64,000 nucleotides of DNA from an uncultured Ignavibacteriota bacterium. GTDB lineage: Bacteria; Bacteroidota; Ignavibacteria; UBA10030; UBA8401. The notes beneath the pieces were generated by a model that was not told the origin of the DNA, did not search any database, and saw only the letters and a program-made list of their open reading frames with translations. Made by a program: the position numbers and the translations under genes. The stretch covers positions 55,123 to 119,122 of the forward strand of contig CAISDA010000044.1 in the NCBI GenBank assembly GCA_903884005.1. Direction: 5' to 3'. Below are positions 9,817-20,476 of the stretch, one piece after another (position 1 is the stretch's first letter; each line of letters begins with the position of its first letter).

Positions 9817-11286
9817 TTATTGCAGCGGAACTCCAACCATCATTTCGATGTCTATCAATGCCATATGCTGGTTCATGATCGTCATGACATACTCATCTGT
9901 TTTCATCAATTCCATCCGATACGCGTCCAGCACCGCGGAAAGTGTTGCCTGGCCGGTCTGATACGCGGCTGTCTGTGCTGCGGCAGCATCGTGGGTGAGC
10001 GGCAGTATGCTGTCGCGGTATTGTATCACGAGCGACTCCTGGGTGTAATAGGTGTTCACCGCAGAGTTGAGCGACGAAAGCATTTCCCGCTGCATTGCCA
10101 TCTTCTCGGCATTCACGCTCTGGTTCATTGACCGCATCTCGTCGGCTTTTGCGGTAGACCGTTCGGACGACCAGGGTGCGAACGGCAGCGTGACCGAAGC
10201 CATGAGGCTGTACATCCATTCCGTGGTTTTCATCGCCATGCCGTCGACCGCCTGCCGGATCATTTCCGTGGACCGCGGCCCGCCGGTAAGCACCATGCCG
10301 TTCGGCATGCGCATGACCATCACCTGCAGCATGAGGTCCGGTATCAACTCTTTCTGTGCGGCATCGATCATGGCATCATTCATTCCCTTCATGTGGTCCA
10401 TTGAGAGGAGCGATGGATTGGACGACAGCAGTTCCTCTGTCAACTCTTCGGTGGACACAAAGAGCGGCAGCGCCGGAAGAATGCTATCCGGAGTGATCCT
10501 CGCCCCGGCACCGGTTCTTTCCTGGAAGGCCGGGCGTGGATCCGCTGCGGCTCTGACTCCTTGCGGCGATGGGCTCGGTCGGCCGTCTTGCGGCACGGGG
10601 GGATCGGTCATGTTCATCCGCATTTCCCTGTCCCGGATGGGCTTCGCCGGGGTTGTGAGCGAGAGAAGAATGTTTTCCAGGGCAGACCGTTTTGCGCGCA
10701 GGTCGGAGAGCCGCGCCCGTTCCGATGCGGCTTCGGCCTGCTCGGTGAGCAGATCGGCGCTGCGTGCACGATTCGTCTGCACTCGAGATTGCAGTGAACT
10801 CGCAAGCGACTCAAGTATGCCGATCGTTTTTTGCTGTATCTCGATCTGTCGGTCAAGGCGCCAGAGCTGCACATAGTTCAGTTTCACCGCCGCCCGCACT
10901 TTCACCAGCAGCGACGCGCGTGTGTGCTCCAGAAGGGCGCCCTTTTTTTTCTCGACGGCGGACATGGCTGATAATTTTCCGCCCAACATGAACATCTGAG
11001 AAAAAGAGATGTTGTCCGAGATTCCATCGTTCAGGAAGTTTGTGCTATTCGTCGGCACCTGGCTGAATTCAATGGCGAGTGATGGTGCTGGCATGGCGCC
11101 GGCCGCAGCGGCCCGGAACACCGCCGCATCGGCCTGGCGGGCCAACGATTCCAGTTGAGGATTATTCTTATATGCCTCGCGTATCAACGAATCGACCGAC
11201 TGTGCCCGGATGCTCGTACTGAATATCAGTATTCCGGCTGCCAGCAGCATCGTACGCACGGGCGGCAGTATGGATTGATACATCAT
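9817..11286 (-). CDS. cusC: Outer-membrane efflux channel (TolC/CusC family)
   Basis: An outer-membrane factor of 489 residues with a signal peptide (MLLAAGILIFSTSIRAQS) and the two-fold repeated helical hairpins of TolC-type channels (NPQLESLARQADAAVFRAAAAG; PSLLSMDHM...AQKELIPDLMLQVMV). It should form the exit duct for the CusBA pump. Its ATG overlaps the cusA stop (ATGA) and has AAGGAG 9 bases upstream, so it is translationally coupled. Unusually, a Pro/Gly/Ala-rich insert of about 50 residues (about 225-275) sits between the two halves. The protein is also methionine-rich (MVMRMPNGM, MAMKTTEWM), consistent with Cu(I)/Ag(I) handling. Confidence 0.88.
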   Translation of the reverse strand: MMYQSILPPVRTMLLAAGILIFSTSIRAQSVDSLIREAYKNNPQLESLARQADAAVFRAAAAGAMPAPSLAIEFSQVPTNSTNFLNDGISDNISFSQMFMLGGKLSAMSAVEKKKGALLEHTRASLLVKVRAAVKLNYVQLWRLDRQIEIQQKTIGILESLASSLQSRVQTNRARSADLLTEQAEAASERARLSDLRAKRSALENILLSLTTPAKPIRDREMRMNMTDPPVPQDGRPSPSPQGVRAAADPRPAFQERTGAGARITPDSILPALPLFVSTEELTEELLSSNPSLLSMDHMKGMNDAMIDAAQKELIPDLMLQVMVMRMPNGMVLTGGPRSTEMIRQAVDGMAMKTTEWMYSLMASVTLPFAPWSSERSTAKADEMRSMNQSVNAEKMAMQREMLSSLNSAVNTYYTQESLVIQYRDSILPLTHDAAAAQTAAYQTGQATLSAVLDAYRMELMKTDEYVMTIMNQHMALIDIEMMVGVPLQ

Positions 11287-14200
11287 GATTCGCTCTCCTT
11301 AATAAATTCCGCCATCTTCGAGACCTGCAGTGTGCCGTTTTTCAATGCGCGTTCTTTCATGATCACGAAGAGCACGGGCGTCACCACAAGCACGTGTACG
11401 GCCGAGGTGAGAAGGCCGCCGATCATCGGAGCCGTTAACGGTTTCATCATATCGGCGCCGGCGCCCGTGGCCCACATGACGGGGATGAGTCCCATCATGG
11501 ATGTGGCGACGGTCATGATCTTCGGCCTCAGCCGCAGCACGGAGCCTTCAACGGCGGCCTCGTAGATGTCCTGCCGTGTGATCGCTCCGCGTTCACCGCG
11601 CGAGTGGGCCGTGAGCCGTTTGTCCAGCGCTTCGTGGAGATAGACGACCATGACGACGCCCGTTTCAACCGCAATCCCGTACAGCGCAATGAAGCCGACC
11701 CAGACGGCGACCGAAAAATTATATCCGAGAAAATACACCATATACACACCGCCGATCAGCGCGAACGGCACAGAGAGCATCACGACGAGCGCCTCCACAT
11801 AATCCTTGAACGTAAAATACAAGAGGATAAATATGATGATGAACACGATCGGCATGATATACGTGAGCGTCTTTTGCGCGCGCACCTTGTGTTCGTACTG
11901 TCCGCTCCACGTATACGAATATCCGGTGGGCAGCTTCAGCTTCTGTTCGATGGCCGCTTTTGAGTCGTCCATGGTCCCGCCCATGTCGCGGCCGCGCACA
12001 TTCATATAGACGATCGCGCGGAGCTGGCCGTTCTCGCTCGAGATCATTGGCGGGCCGGCTGTGATCTTCACGTCCGCCGCCTCGGAAAGGGGAATGTATG
12101 CCTGATTGCCTGCGTCGGATCCTCCGGCAAGCGACGACGAAGCGAATGACGATCGGGCTCCTGCGCTTTGGCGTGCTGCGTCCGGTGATGATCCGGCTCC
12201 CTGCTGCGAGGACCCCATGGTTCCCATGCCGCCGGCACTGCCCGCTGCGTTTCCGCCTGACGGACCTGCAGAGGCGTTCATTGCAGAAGATGATGCGCCT
12301 GGCGAACGAATAGGTATCGGCAGGCGGCGCAGCGCGTCGAGATTGTCCCTGTACTCCCGCTCGAACCTCAGGCGGATCGGAAATCGCATGCGGCCCTCAA
12401 GGACCATGCCGAGATTTTGTCCGCCTATGGCAACTTCAACAATGTCCTGCAGGTCTCCGATGCTGAGGCCGTAGCGAGCCATCGCATTGTTATTCGGCAC
12501 GATATCCACATAATACCCGCTGCCGATGCGTTCGGCCACCACATCGGCCGCGCCGGGCACGTCTCGTAATATTTTTTCTGCCTCGATGGAGAACCGCTCG
12601 AGCGAATCCAGACTGTTTCCGAACAGCTTGAATCCGATGTCTGTCCGGACTCCGGTGGACAGCATGTTGATGCGATTGATGATTGGCTGCGTCCAGCCGT
12701 TGCGCGTGCCGGGAATTTGCAGCTTGCTGTCCAGTTCCTGGATGATGTCGTTCTTTGTGAGGCCCGGCCGCCATTGGTCCTTCGGCTTCAGGAGTATGAT
12801 CGTTTCGATCATGCTCGTGGGGGCGTTATCGGTCGCTGTTTCGGCACGGCCGGCTTTCCCGAGCACGTGGTCCACTTCCGGCACGCTGCGTATGATCCTG
12901 TCCTGTTCCGAGAGTATGCGGCTCACTTCAGAGATCGACGCGTTCGGCAGCGTGACCGGCATGAACAAGAGAGATCCCTCGTCCAGCGGCGGCATGAACT
13001 CCGAACCGATGGAGAACATCATCGGCACCGTGACGAGAAGCGCGGCGACATTCAGCGCGATGGTGAGCATGCGATGCGTCAGCACCCAATGGATCACCGG
13101 TTCGTAGAGCCGGATGAAGAACCGCGTGACGGGATTGCTCGTGTCCGGCCTGAACGTGCCGCGCATGAGCATCGTCATCAAGACGGGGATGAGCGTGATC
13201 ACAACCACGGCGGAAGCCATCATCACGAATGTTTTTGTGTAGGCAAGCGGGTGGAAGAGTTTTCCTTCCTGCCCCGTGAGGAGGAAGACGGGGAGGAAGC
13301 CAACGAGTATGATCAGCTCCGAAAAAAATATCGCCCTGCCGACCTGCTTGGCGGACATGATGGAGATGTCCCTGTATTCCTGATTCGTGAGCCGGCCTTT
13401 TTTCTCGATCGCGGCGGCTATGTTCCTGTACGCATTTTCCACGAGCACGATGGACGAATCGACGATCACTCCAATCGCCAGCACAATGCCGCCGAGCGAC
13501 ATGATGTTGGAGGTGATCCCGACAATGCGCATCATGATGAACGCAAGAAGGATCGACACCGGCAATTCGATGAGTATGCGCACGATGGAACGGAAATGGA
13601 GGAGGAATATCGTGACAACGAGCGCCACGATAAGGCTTGCCTCGATCAGAGCGCGGTCGAGCGTGCCGATCGCCGCTTCAATGAGGGTGGACCGGTCGTA
13701 TGACGCCGTGATGGTGATCCCGGGCGGAAGCCCCGGTGAAATTTCTGCGATGCGCTGCTTGACCCGTGTGATCACCTCGCGCGCATTTTCGTTGCTGCGC
13801 ATGACGACGATGCCGCCCACCACTTCGCCTGTGCCGTCCTTTTCCAGCACGCCGCGGCGAATGTCGCCGCCAAGTTGAACGACTGCCACATTCTTCACGA
13901 GTATCGGAATGCCGTTGGGCGCCTGCTTGATGAGAATAGCGCCGACATCTTCCACCGACGCAATATACCCCTGGCCGCGCACAAAATATTCTGCGCTCGA
14001 GATCTCGAGCAGTTTCCCGCCGACCTCATTGTTGTTGCGCTGGAGTGCCGTTGCGATCTCGGCGATCGTCAGCCCATAGGCTTGAAGCTTCAACGGATCG
14101 ACATCGACCTGGTATTGTTTGACGAACCCGCCGACGCCGGCAATTTCCGCGACGCCCTCCACGGAGACGAGCTTGTCGCGCACGTACCAATCCTGAACGG

Positions 14201-14666
14201 ACCGGAGTGTTGCAAGGTCATATCCTTTCCCCTCGACCGTGTACCAGAACACGTGTCCCACTCCCGTGCCATCCGGTCCGAGTACGGGAGTGACGCCGGC
14301 AGGGAGCGCGGCCTTGACGAGCGCGAGCTTTTCGACCACGCGGGTGCGGGCGAACGCAAGGTCGGTCCCGTCGTTGAAGATGACGAAGACGAACGACATG
14401 CCGAACATGGACGATGCGCGGACGGCTTTCACTTCGGGCAGCCCCTGCAGCGCCGACGAAAGGGGATACGTGATCTGCTGTTCCACGATCTCGGGCGAGC
14501 GTCCCATCCACTCTGTGAATACGATCACCTGATTTTCAGACAGATCGGGGATCGCATCCACCGGCATGGTGACGACCGTGTAGATGCCGGCACCGGCGAT
14601 GAGGATGTACAGCAGAATGACGATGAAGCGGTTGTTGGCGCTCCAGTCGATGATACGTTCGATCAT
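11283..14666 (-). CDS. cusA: Heavy-metal efflux RND pump (CusA/CzcA family)
   Basis: An inner-membrane proton-driven metal pump of about 1127 residues, starting MIERIIDWSANNRFIVILL; GGAG lies about 9 bases upstream of the ATG at 14666. Conserved RND features include the first helix, PDLSENQVIVFTEWMGRSPE, GIVLAIGVIVDSSIVLVENAYR in the proton-relay helices and GIAVETGVVMVVYLHEAL near the end. CusA/CzcA proteins usually have about 1040 residues. The excess is mostly a Gly/Ser/Ala-rich insert of about 75 residues at about 780-860, between the RRLPIPI strand and IPLSEAADVKI. It overlaps cusC by 4 bp. Cu/Ag specificity is inferred from the neighbours and Met content; Zn/Co/Cd cannot be excluded. 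Confidence 0.92.
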   Translation of the reverse strand: MIERIIDWSANNRFIVILLYILIAGAGIYTVVTMPVDAIPDLSENQVIVFTEWMGRSPEIVEQQITYPLSSALQGLPEVKAVRASSMFGMSFVFVIFNDGTDLAFARTRVVEKLALVKAALPAGVTPVLGPDGTGVGHVFWYTVEGKGYDLATLRSVQDWYVRDKLVSVEGVAEIAGVGGFVKQYQVDVDPLKLQAYGLTIAEIATALQRNNNEVGGKLLEISSAEYFVRGQGYIASVEDVGAILIKQAPNGIPILVKNVAVVQLGGDIRRGVLEKDGTGEVVGGIVVMRSNENAREVITRVKQRIAEISPGLPPGITITASYDRSTLIEAAIGTLDRALIEASLIVALVVTIFLLHFRSIVRILIELPVSILLAFIMMRIVGITSNIMSLGGIVLAIGVIVDSSIVLVENAYRNIAAAIEKKGRLTNQEYRDISIMSAKQVGRAIFFSELIILVGFLPVFLLTGQEGKLFHPLAYTKTFVMMASAVVVITLIPVLMTMLMRGTFRPDTSNPVTRFFIRLYEPVIHWVLTHRMLTIALNVAALLVTVPMMFSIGSEFMPPLDEGSLLFMPVTLPNASISEVSRILSEQDRIIRSVPEVDHVLGKAGRAETATDNAPTSMIETIILLKPKDQWRPGLTKNDIIQELDSKLQIPGTRNGWTQPIINRINMLSTGVRTDIGFKLFGNSLDSLERFSIEAEKILRDVPGAADVVAERIGSGYYVDIVPNNNAMARYGLSIGDLQDIVEVAIGGQNLGMVLEGRMRFPIRLRFEREYRDNLDALRRLPIPIRSPGASSSAMNASAGPSGGNAAGSAGGMGTMGSSQQGAGSSPDAARQSAGARSSFASSSLAGGSDAGNQAYIPLSEAADVKITAGPPMISSENGQLRAIVYMNVRGRDMGGTMDDSKAAIEQKLKLPTGYSYTWSGQYEHKVRAQKTLTYIMPIVFIIIFILLYFTFKDYVEALVVMLSVPFALIGGVYMVYFLGYNFSVAVWVGFIALYGIAVETGVVMVVYLHEALDKRLTAHSRGERGAITRQDIYEAAVEGSVLRLRPKIMTVATSMMGLIPVMWATGAGADMMKPLTAPMIGGLLTSAVHVLVVTPVLFVIMKERALKNGTLQVSKMAEFIKESES

Positions 14667-14927
14667 AAAATTCTCCAGACCCAAAAAGTGTTTCAGTGTG
14701 CTGCCCAATCGGCGTCAGGAGCAGAAAAGGCGGATGATCTTCTTGTGTGACCGGGGACGGCTGGAATGAATCGCCGTTTCGGGTGAATTACAGTCGAGGT
14801 CTATCAGCCACTTTCCAGTGTCGCAATGACGGAGACTGAGAACGGTGAGCGAGTACAGCGCAACGATGCGGCAGACTACAGGGCCGGTGATCGCTGAGTG
14901 AACACACAGCAATGGGATGGAGAGCTG

Positions 14928-15335
14928 TTAAATCAAAAAAGAGTTGACGCGTATGTAGATATCCACACCAGGCGGTGCGGCGACTTCGACAGCGAGAGTG
15001 AGAAAGGAATGAGTCTGAGATGCGTGTCCGATTGCATACGAATCGACAGGGATGACCTCGAGCACGACCGGATGCGCAGTCACATCGGACAGTGTTGTTG
15101 CGGTGATCTCATTCAACCCGCCGGCAACGGTGCGTGTGAAGCATGGAGCCGCCTGATCGGTGATCGACATTCCCGGGGAGGGGGCGTCGTTCTTTTCGCA
15201 CGATTCCTCGCAGCAGCACTTCGACTCGTGCGTCATCGAACAATAGCCCACGATCGCGGTATATCCCGCGGACGTGAGCGTCATGACGCACAGCATAAAA
15301 ACAGTAAGGGCGCTATGGAGAAGCGATCGTCTCAT
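14928..15335 (-). CDS. Small exported Cys-rich protein upstream of the Cus genes
   Basis: About 135 residues from the ATG at 15335 (MRRSLLHSALTVFML). An N-terminal hydrophobic segment is followed by a cysteine cluster (CSMTHESKCCCEESCEK) that could bind soft metals. The C-terminal half is hydrophobic/beta-like. I do not recognise the family. It lies 260 bp upstream of cusA in the same orientation and could be the first gene of the metal-resistance operon, perhaps an extracytoplasmic sensor or chaperone. That role is only inferred from position and composition. The longer frame starting at 15386 has no better support. Confidence 0.55.
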   Translation of the reverse strand: MRRSLLHSALTVFMLCVMTLTSAGYTAIVGYCSMTHESKCCCEESCEKNDAPSPGMSITDQAAPCFTRTVAGGLNEITATTLSDVTAHPVVLEVIPVDSYAIGHASQTHSFLTLAVEVAAPPGVDIYIRVNSFLI

Positions 15336-15425
15336 AAGAGTTCTTTGTCTTAAATGTAAGATAGAAAGAAGAGACAGAAAGAGCAAGTGCTGCAGGGAAG
15401 CAATTATTTTTTTTTTCGGGGGAAC

Positions 15426-15454
15426 TTGACAACGTGATCAATGGTTTGTATATT
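15426..15454 (+). promoter_or_regulatory. Sigma70-type promoter of groESL
   Basis: A perfect -35 TTGACA (15426-15431), a 17-bp spacer, and -10 TATATT (15449-15454). Transcription should start near 15461, inside the CIRCE operator. Confidence 0.85.
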
Positions 15455-15479
15455 AGCACTCGTTGACGATGAGTGCTAA
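15453..15479 (+). promoter_or_regulatory. CIRCE operator (HrcA binding site)
   Basis: TTAGCACTC (15453-15461), a 9-base spacer, and GAGTGCTAA (15471-15479): a perfect match to the CIRCE inverted repeat. It overlaps the -10 box and start site, so HrcA should block initiation and heat shock should relieve it. HrcA itself is not in the window. Confidence 0.95.
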
Positions 15480-15551
15480 CATCGTTTATATCCTGTAATT
15501 CACTATACAACGGTTAATTACACACATCACATACATCAAATGGAGGATGAA

Positions 15552-15836
15552 ATGAAATTAAAACCTTTGGCAGACAGAATTGTTGTGAAGCCAGCTGTTG
15601 CAGATGACATGACAAAGGGCGGCCTGTTCCTTCCCGATACCGCAAAAGAAAAACCGGTATGGGGTGAAGTTATCGCCGTCGGCACAGGTAAGATCACCGA
15701 AGAAGGCAAAAAAATTGCCCTCGAAGTAAAAGTCGGCGATAAAGTGCTCTATGGTAAATATTCCGGCACGGAAGTGACCGTTGAAGGCGAAGAAGTATTG
15801 ATCATGCGTGAAAGCGATATCTTCGCAATCATGTAA
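15552..15836 (+). CDS. groS: Co-chaperonin GroES
   Basis: 94 residues, the usual GroES length, starting [14 protein letters not shown]. The mobile loop (about residues 17-33) is present, and the C-terminus reads [12 protein letters not shown]. GroES caps the GroEL cavity during ATP-driven folding. The ATG at 15552 is preferred over the in-frame one at 15540 because GGAGG lies 5 bases upstream. It is followed 75 bp later by groL under the same CIRCE-controlled promoter. Confidence 0.97.
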   Translation: MKLKPLADRIVVKPAVADDMTKGGLFLPDTAKEKPVWGEVIAVGTGKITEEGKKIALEVKVGDKVLYGKYSGTEVTVEGEEVLIMRESDIFAIM

Positions 15837-15881
15837 CAACTGTCGCGTCACGGGGCTGTATGCCCTGACATGGCGCAATGA

Positions 15882-17549
<1,668 letters not shown>

Positions 17550-17579
17550 GATCCACAGCAGTACATACATGCAACTCGA

Positions 17580-17622
17580 AATCCCCGATTGCCGCGCATG
17601 TGCGGCAGCCGGGGATTTTTTA
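17580..17622 (+). terminator. Rho-independent terminator of groESL
   Basis: AATCCCCG pairs with CGGGGATT around an inner TGCCGC/GCGGCA stem, followed by a T-rich run. It lies 31 bp after the groL stop. Confidence 0.9.
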
Positions 17623-17641
17623 TTCCTCTTAAAAAGAGTAT

Positions 17642-17880
17642 ATTAAGAATTATTGTAACCGCTCACCAAACCCTCCATTCCATGTCATTCTGAGGAAGCT
17701 CGAGCGACCGAAGAATCTAAAATATTTATGACAGCAGGATAGCATCGATTACGTGCCTTCGCCTGTGATCAGCATTTTAGATCCTTCGCTACGCTCAGGA
17801 TGACAGAGATTTGGGGCTGTACTGAGTAGTTGCGAATTATTACAGCACTCACGCCCGACTGTTGTGCACATATTCTTTTT
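17642..17880. repeat. Intergenic region with an inverted pair of dispersed CATTCTGAG-type repeats
   Basis: One copy spans 17681-17727 (TGTCATTCTGAGGAAGC, then GAAGAATCTAAAAT). A second, inverted copy spans 17774-17808 (ATTTTAGATCCTTCGCTACG, then CTCAGGATGACAGAG). The pair could fold into a long imperfect hairpin. No gene is seen between the groESL terminator and the M24 peptidase. Confidence 0.65.
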
Positions 17881-17895
17881 TCGGAGACACTGCTT

Positions 17896-19101
17896 ATGTT
17901 CGATGAAACCGGATTCACGCTGAAGGTCCGCCAGATACAGGAACGGCTGCGGTCGCAGAACGTAGACGGATGGCTTCTGTATAATTTCCGCGGCACGAAC
18001 ATTTTTGCGACGAAGATTTTGGAGATGCCTGCGGATGTGTTCCTGTCGCGGCGGCATTTTTATTTTATCCCCGCCCAAGGGGCCCCGCGCAAGCTGGTGC
18101 ACAGTATCGAGCAGCACGCGCTCGACCATCTGCCCGGGGAAAAATTCATCTACAGCCAATGGACAACGCTCGACAGCGGCGTGAAAAATTTGCTGGGCAA
18201 TGCCGCGACCATCGCAATGGAATATTCGCCGAAGAATGCGATCCCGTATCTTTCCAAGGTCGATGCCGGCACGCTTGAATATCTCCGCACCTTCGGCGTC
18301 GAGATCGTTTCGTCCGGCAACATTGTGCAATATTTCGAGGCGCGATGGTCGCCCGGACAATACAATGAGATGCTGGAAACAGCCCATGTGCTGCGCTCGA
18401 CGGTGGATACGGCATTCGGATTCATCGGCGAACAGTTGGGGGCGGGGAAGACCGTCACCGAATATGACGTGCAATCGCGAATGCTCGATGTGTTCCGGCA
18501 GCACGACCTCATCACCTATGCCGATCCGAACTGCTCGGCAAATGGCAACGGCGCCAATCCCCATTACGAGCCGACAAAGGACCGTGCGTGCGTCATTCGG
18601 CGCGGAGACTATGTGCTGATCGACCTGTGGGCGAAGAAGAACACTCCCGGCGCAGTCTATGCGGACATCACCTGGGTGGCGTACGTGGGCGAGACAATTC
18701 CAGCCAAATATCAGGAAGTATTCGATATCGTGAAAGGTGCCCGCGATGCGGCCGTCACCTACCTGAAGGAACAATTCAGCACGACGAACGCGGTGCGTGG
18801 ATGCGATGTGGACGACGTCACGCGGCAATATATTGTGGACCGCGGGTATGGAGAATATTTTATCCACAGGACCGGGCATAACATCGGCGAGGAAGTGCAC
18901 GGGAACGGAGCGCATCTGGACAATTACGAGACGCACGACGAGAGGGAATTGATCCCCGAGACGTGCTTCTCGATCGAGCCGGGGATCTATCTGCCGGGTG
19001 AATTTGGCGTCCGTCTGGAGATCGACGTCTATATTTCCGCGGACAGGGAAGTGATCATTCCCGGACAGCCCATTCAGCAGGAGATCGTGAAGATCGTGTA
19101 G
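17896..19101 (+). CDS. M24-family Xaa-Pro aminopeptidase-like metallopeptidase
   Basis: 401 residues from the ATG at 17896, which follows GGAGA at about -11. The N-terminal half is a creatinase-like substrate domain (VDGWLLYNFRGTNIFA). The C-terminal half has the pita-bread fold with its dinuclear metal ligands: Asp in DYVLIDLWAK, Asp in VYADITWVAYVG, His in FIHRTGHNIGEEVHG, Glu in CFSIEPGIYLP, and Glu in GVRLEIDVYI. It probably removes N-terminal residues preceding proline, but close relatives include prolidases and uncharacterised M24 proteins. It stands alone between two repeat-containing intergenic regions. Confidence 0.88.
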   Translation: MFDETGFTLKVRQIQERLRSQNVDGWLLYNFRGTNIFATKILEMPADVFLSRRHFYFIPAQGAPRKLVHSIEQHALDHLPGEKFIYSQWTTLDSGVKNLLGNAATIAMEYSPKNAIPYLSKVDAGTLEYLRTFGVEIVSSGNIVQYFEARWSPGQYNEMLETAHVLRSTVDTAFGFIGEQLGAGKTVTEYDVQSRMLDVFRQHDLITYADPNCSANGNGANPHYEPTKDRACVIRRGDYVLIDLWAKKNTPGAVYADITWVAYVGETIPAKYQEVFDIVKGARDAAVTYLKEQFSTTNAVRGCDVDDVTRQYIVDRGYGEYFIHRTGHNIGEEVHGNGAHLDNYETHDERELIPETCFSIEPGIYLPGEFGVRLEIDVYISADREVIIPGQPIQQEIVKIV

Positions 19102-19200
19102 CGGGAGATATTCCTTACGCACCGTACTATTCGATCGATGTCATTCTGAGGTTATCATCTTGACAGAGTTAAGAGTCATCATGCATACGACATATGTTCA

Positions 19201-19288
19201 CTGTCATTCTGAGCGCAAGCGAAGAATCTTGCATCGTGTTGGCAGTCGGCGAGATTCTTCAGTCGCTCGAGCTCATTCAGAATGACTA
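19201..19288. repeat. Second inverted pair of CATTCTGAG-type dispersed repeats
   Basis: A forward copy at 19201-19236 (CTGTCATTCTGAGCGCAAGC, then GAAGAATCTTGC) and an inverted copy at 19249-19288 (GAGATTCTTCAGTCGCTCGAG, then CATTCAGAATGAC). A truncated third copy (TCATTCTGAGG) starts at 19141. The family is shared with 17681-17808. Confidence 0.65.
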
Positions 19289-19315
19289 AGACTATAGAGC
19301 CCGGTGAGCCGTTGC

Positions 19316-19801
19316 TTAATAAAAACGATGTGCCGCCTGCAACACCAAGTTAGTATAGATCGCCGCCACAACATCGTCCAGCATGATGTTCCATCCTCCG
19401 CTCTTTTTGTCGAAGTAGCTCGCCGGGAACGGCTTGACGATGTCGAAGAACCGAAAGAGAAAGAACGCCGCTCCGATGACCGGAAGCGAGAGAGGCAGGA
19501 ACCACAGGCTCAGCCACATGCCCACGACTTCGTCGATCGTCACGCACGAAGGATCCTGTCCCAGGCGCCGTTCAGCCGCCTCTGCCGCTACGCCGCCCAC
19601 AACAAACATCACGACGGTGGCTGGCAGGAGTATGATGGGGCGGCCGAATGCGGGAAGCAGAAAGAACACAAGCGCAGCGGCGCTTCCGACGGTGCCGGGG
19701 GCGAACGGTGCATATCCCGAAAAAAAACCGGTTGCAATGAATCGATAGAAGAATGGGATCTCGGAGAGACGCTGTCTATTCCGATTCAGTGAGAGTGCCA
19801 T
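19316..19801 (-). CDS. pgpA: Phosphatidylglycerophosphatase A
   Basis: A 161-residue membrane protein with the PgpA signature: FSGYAPFAPGTVGSAAAL near the N-terminus, CVTIDEVVGMWLSLW in the centre, and RFFDIVKPFPASYFDKKSGGWNIMLDDVVAAIYTNL at the end. It dephosphorylates phosphatidylglycerol-phosphate to phosphatidylglycerol, the step after PgsA. The gene starts inside the last codons of pgsA (26-bp overlap), so the two consecutive enzymes are translationally linked. Confidence 0.93.
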   Translation of the reverse strand: MALSLNRNRQRLSEIPFFYRFIATGFFSGYAPFAPGTVGSAAALVFFLLPAFGRPIILLPATVVMFVVGGVAAEAAERRLGQDPSCVTIDEVVGMWLSLWFLPLSLPVIGAAFFLFRFFDIVKPFPASYFDKKSGGWNIMLDDVVAAIYTNLVLQAAHRFY

Positions 19802-20390
19802 TGGGGGAAAATAATTCCTTCAGTATCGACCGGTTATTCACCAAATACATGATGCCGGTCCATGCTGTCAACATCGAGACGACGAGCATGCCCGTGTACA
19901 TCAGCACAGGCGAGCCGACAGCCTCGGCCGCTGCGCCGAGCGCAGTGCTGAGACGAGCGTCGCCCCGGACGATGTACAAGGCCAGCAGGATATAGATCAC
20001 ACACAATTGCAGCAGCGTTTTCGTTTTGGCGAACATGCTGGTGTCGATGGGCTTATTCTTGAATTCCGCATACGAACGAAGCGTCGTGATCACAAGGTCG
20101 CGTACAACGATGATCCACACCATCCACCATTCGGTATACCCGACCACTGCCAGCGAAATGAAGGCCGCGGAGGTGAGCACCTTATCGGCCAGCGGGTCGA
20201 AGAATTTTCCCCACCGTGTGATGTATCCCCACCGGCGCGCCACATACCCGTCGTACCAGTCTGTCAATGCGGCGAGGATATAGACCCCGAAGCCGATTTC
20301 CCTGTACACGGGGGAATCGGAAAAGAACAGCACAACGAACACCGGCGTCAGGAGCACGCGGAGCAATGTGAGCTGATTGGGAGGAGACAT
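19776..20390 (-). CDS. pgsA: CDP-diacylglycerol-glycerol-3-phosphate 3-phosphatidyltransferase
   Basis: A 204-residue integral membrane CDP-alcohol phosphatidyltransferase. The full catalytic motif D-x2-DG-x2-AR-x8-G-x3-D-x3-D is present in DWYDGYVARRWG...GKFFDPLAD. It makes phosphatidylglycerol-phosphate from CDP-diacylglycerol and glycerol-3-phosphate, the committed step of acidic phospholipid synthesis. It overlaps pgpA, which acts next. Confidence 0.93.
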   Translation of the reverse strand: MSPPNQLTLLRVLLTPVFVVLFFSDSPVYREIGFGVYILAALTDWYDGYVARRWGYITRWGKFFDPLADKVLTSAAFISLAVVGYTEWWMVWIIVVRDLVITTLRSYAEFKNKPIDTSMFAKTKTLLQLCVIYILLALYIVRGDARLSTALGAAAEAVGSPVLMYTGMLVVSMLTAWTGIMYLVNNRSILKELFSPNGTLTESE

Positions 20391-20410
20391 TATTTCACTT
20401 GACTATTTGG

Positions 20411-20449
20411 CAGTAAAAAGAAAAGGTCACCGTACATCGATGACCTTTT
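20411..20449 (-). terminator. Rho-independent terminator after rpmB
   Basis: On the minus strand AAAAGGTCA and TGACCTTTT form a 9-bp stem around 11 bases, followed by CTTTTT. It lies 28 bp beyond the rpmB stop and separates it from pgsA. Confidence 0.85.
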
Positions 20450-20476
20450 GCATTTCGGAGACCTTGCGTACAATCC

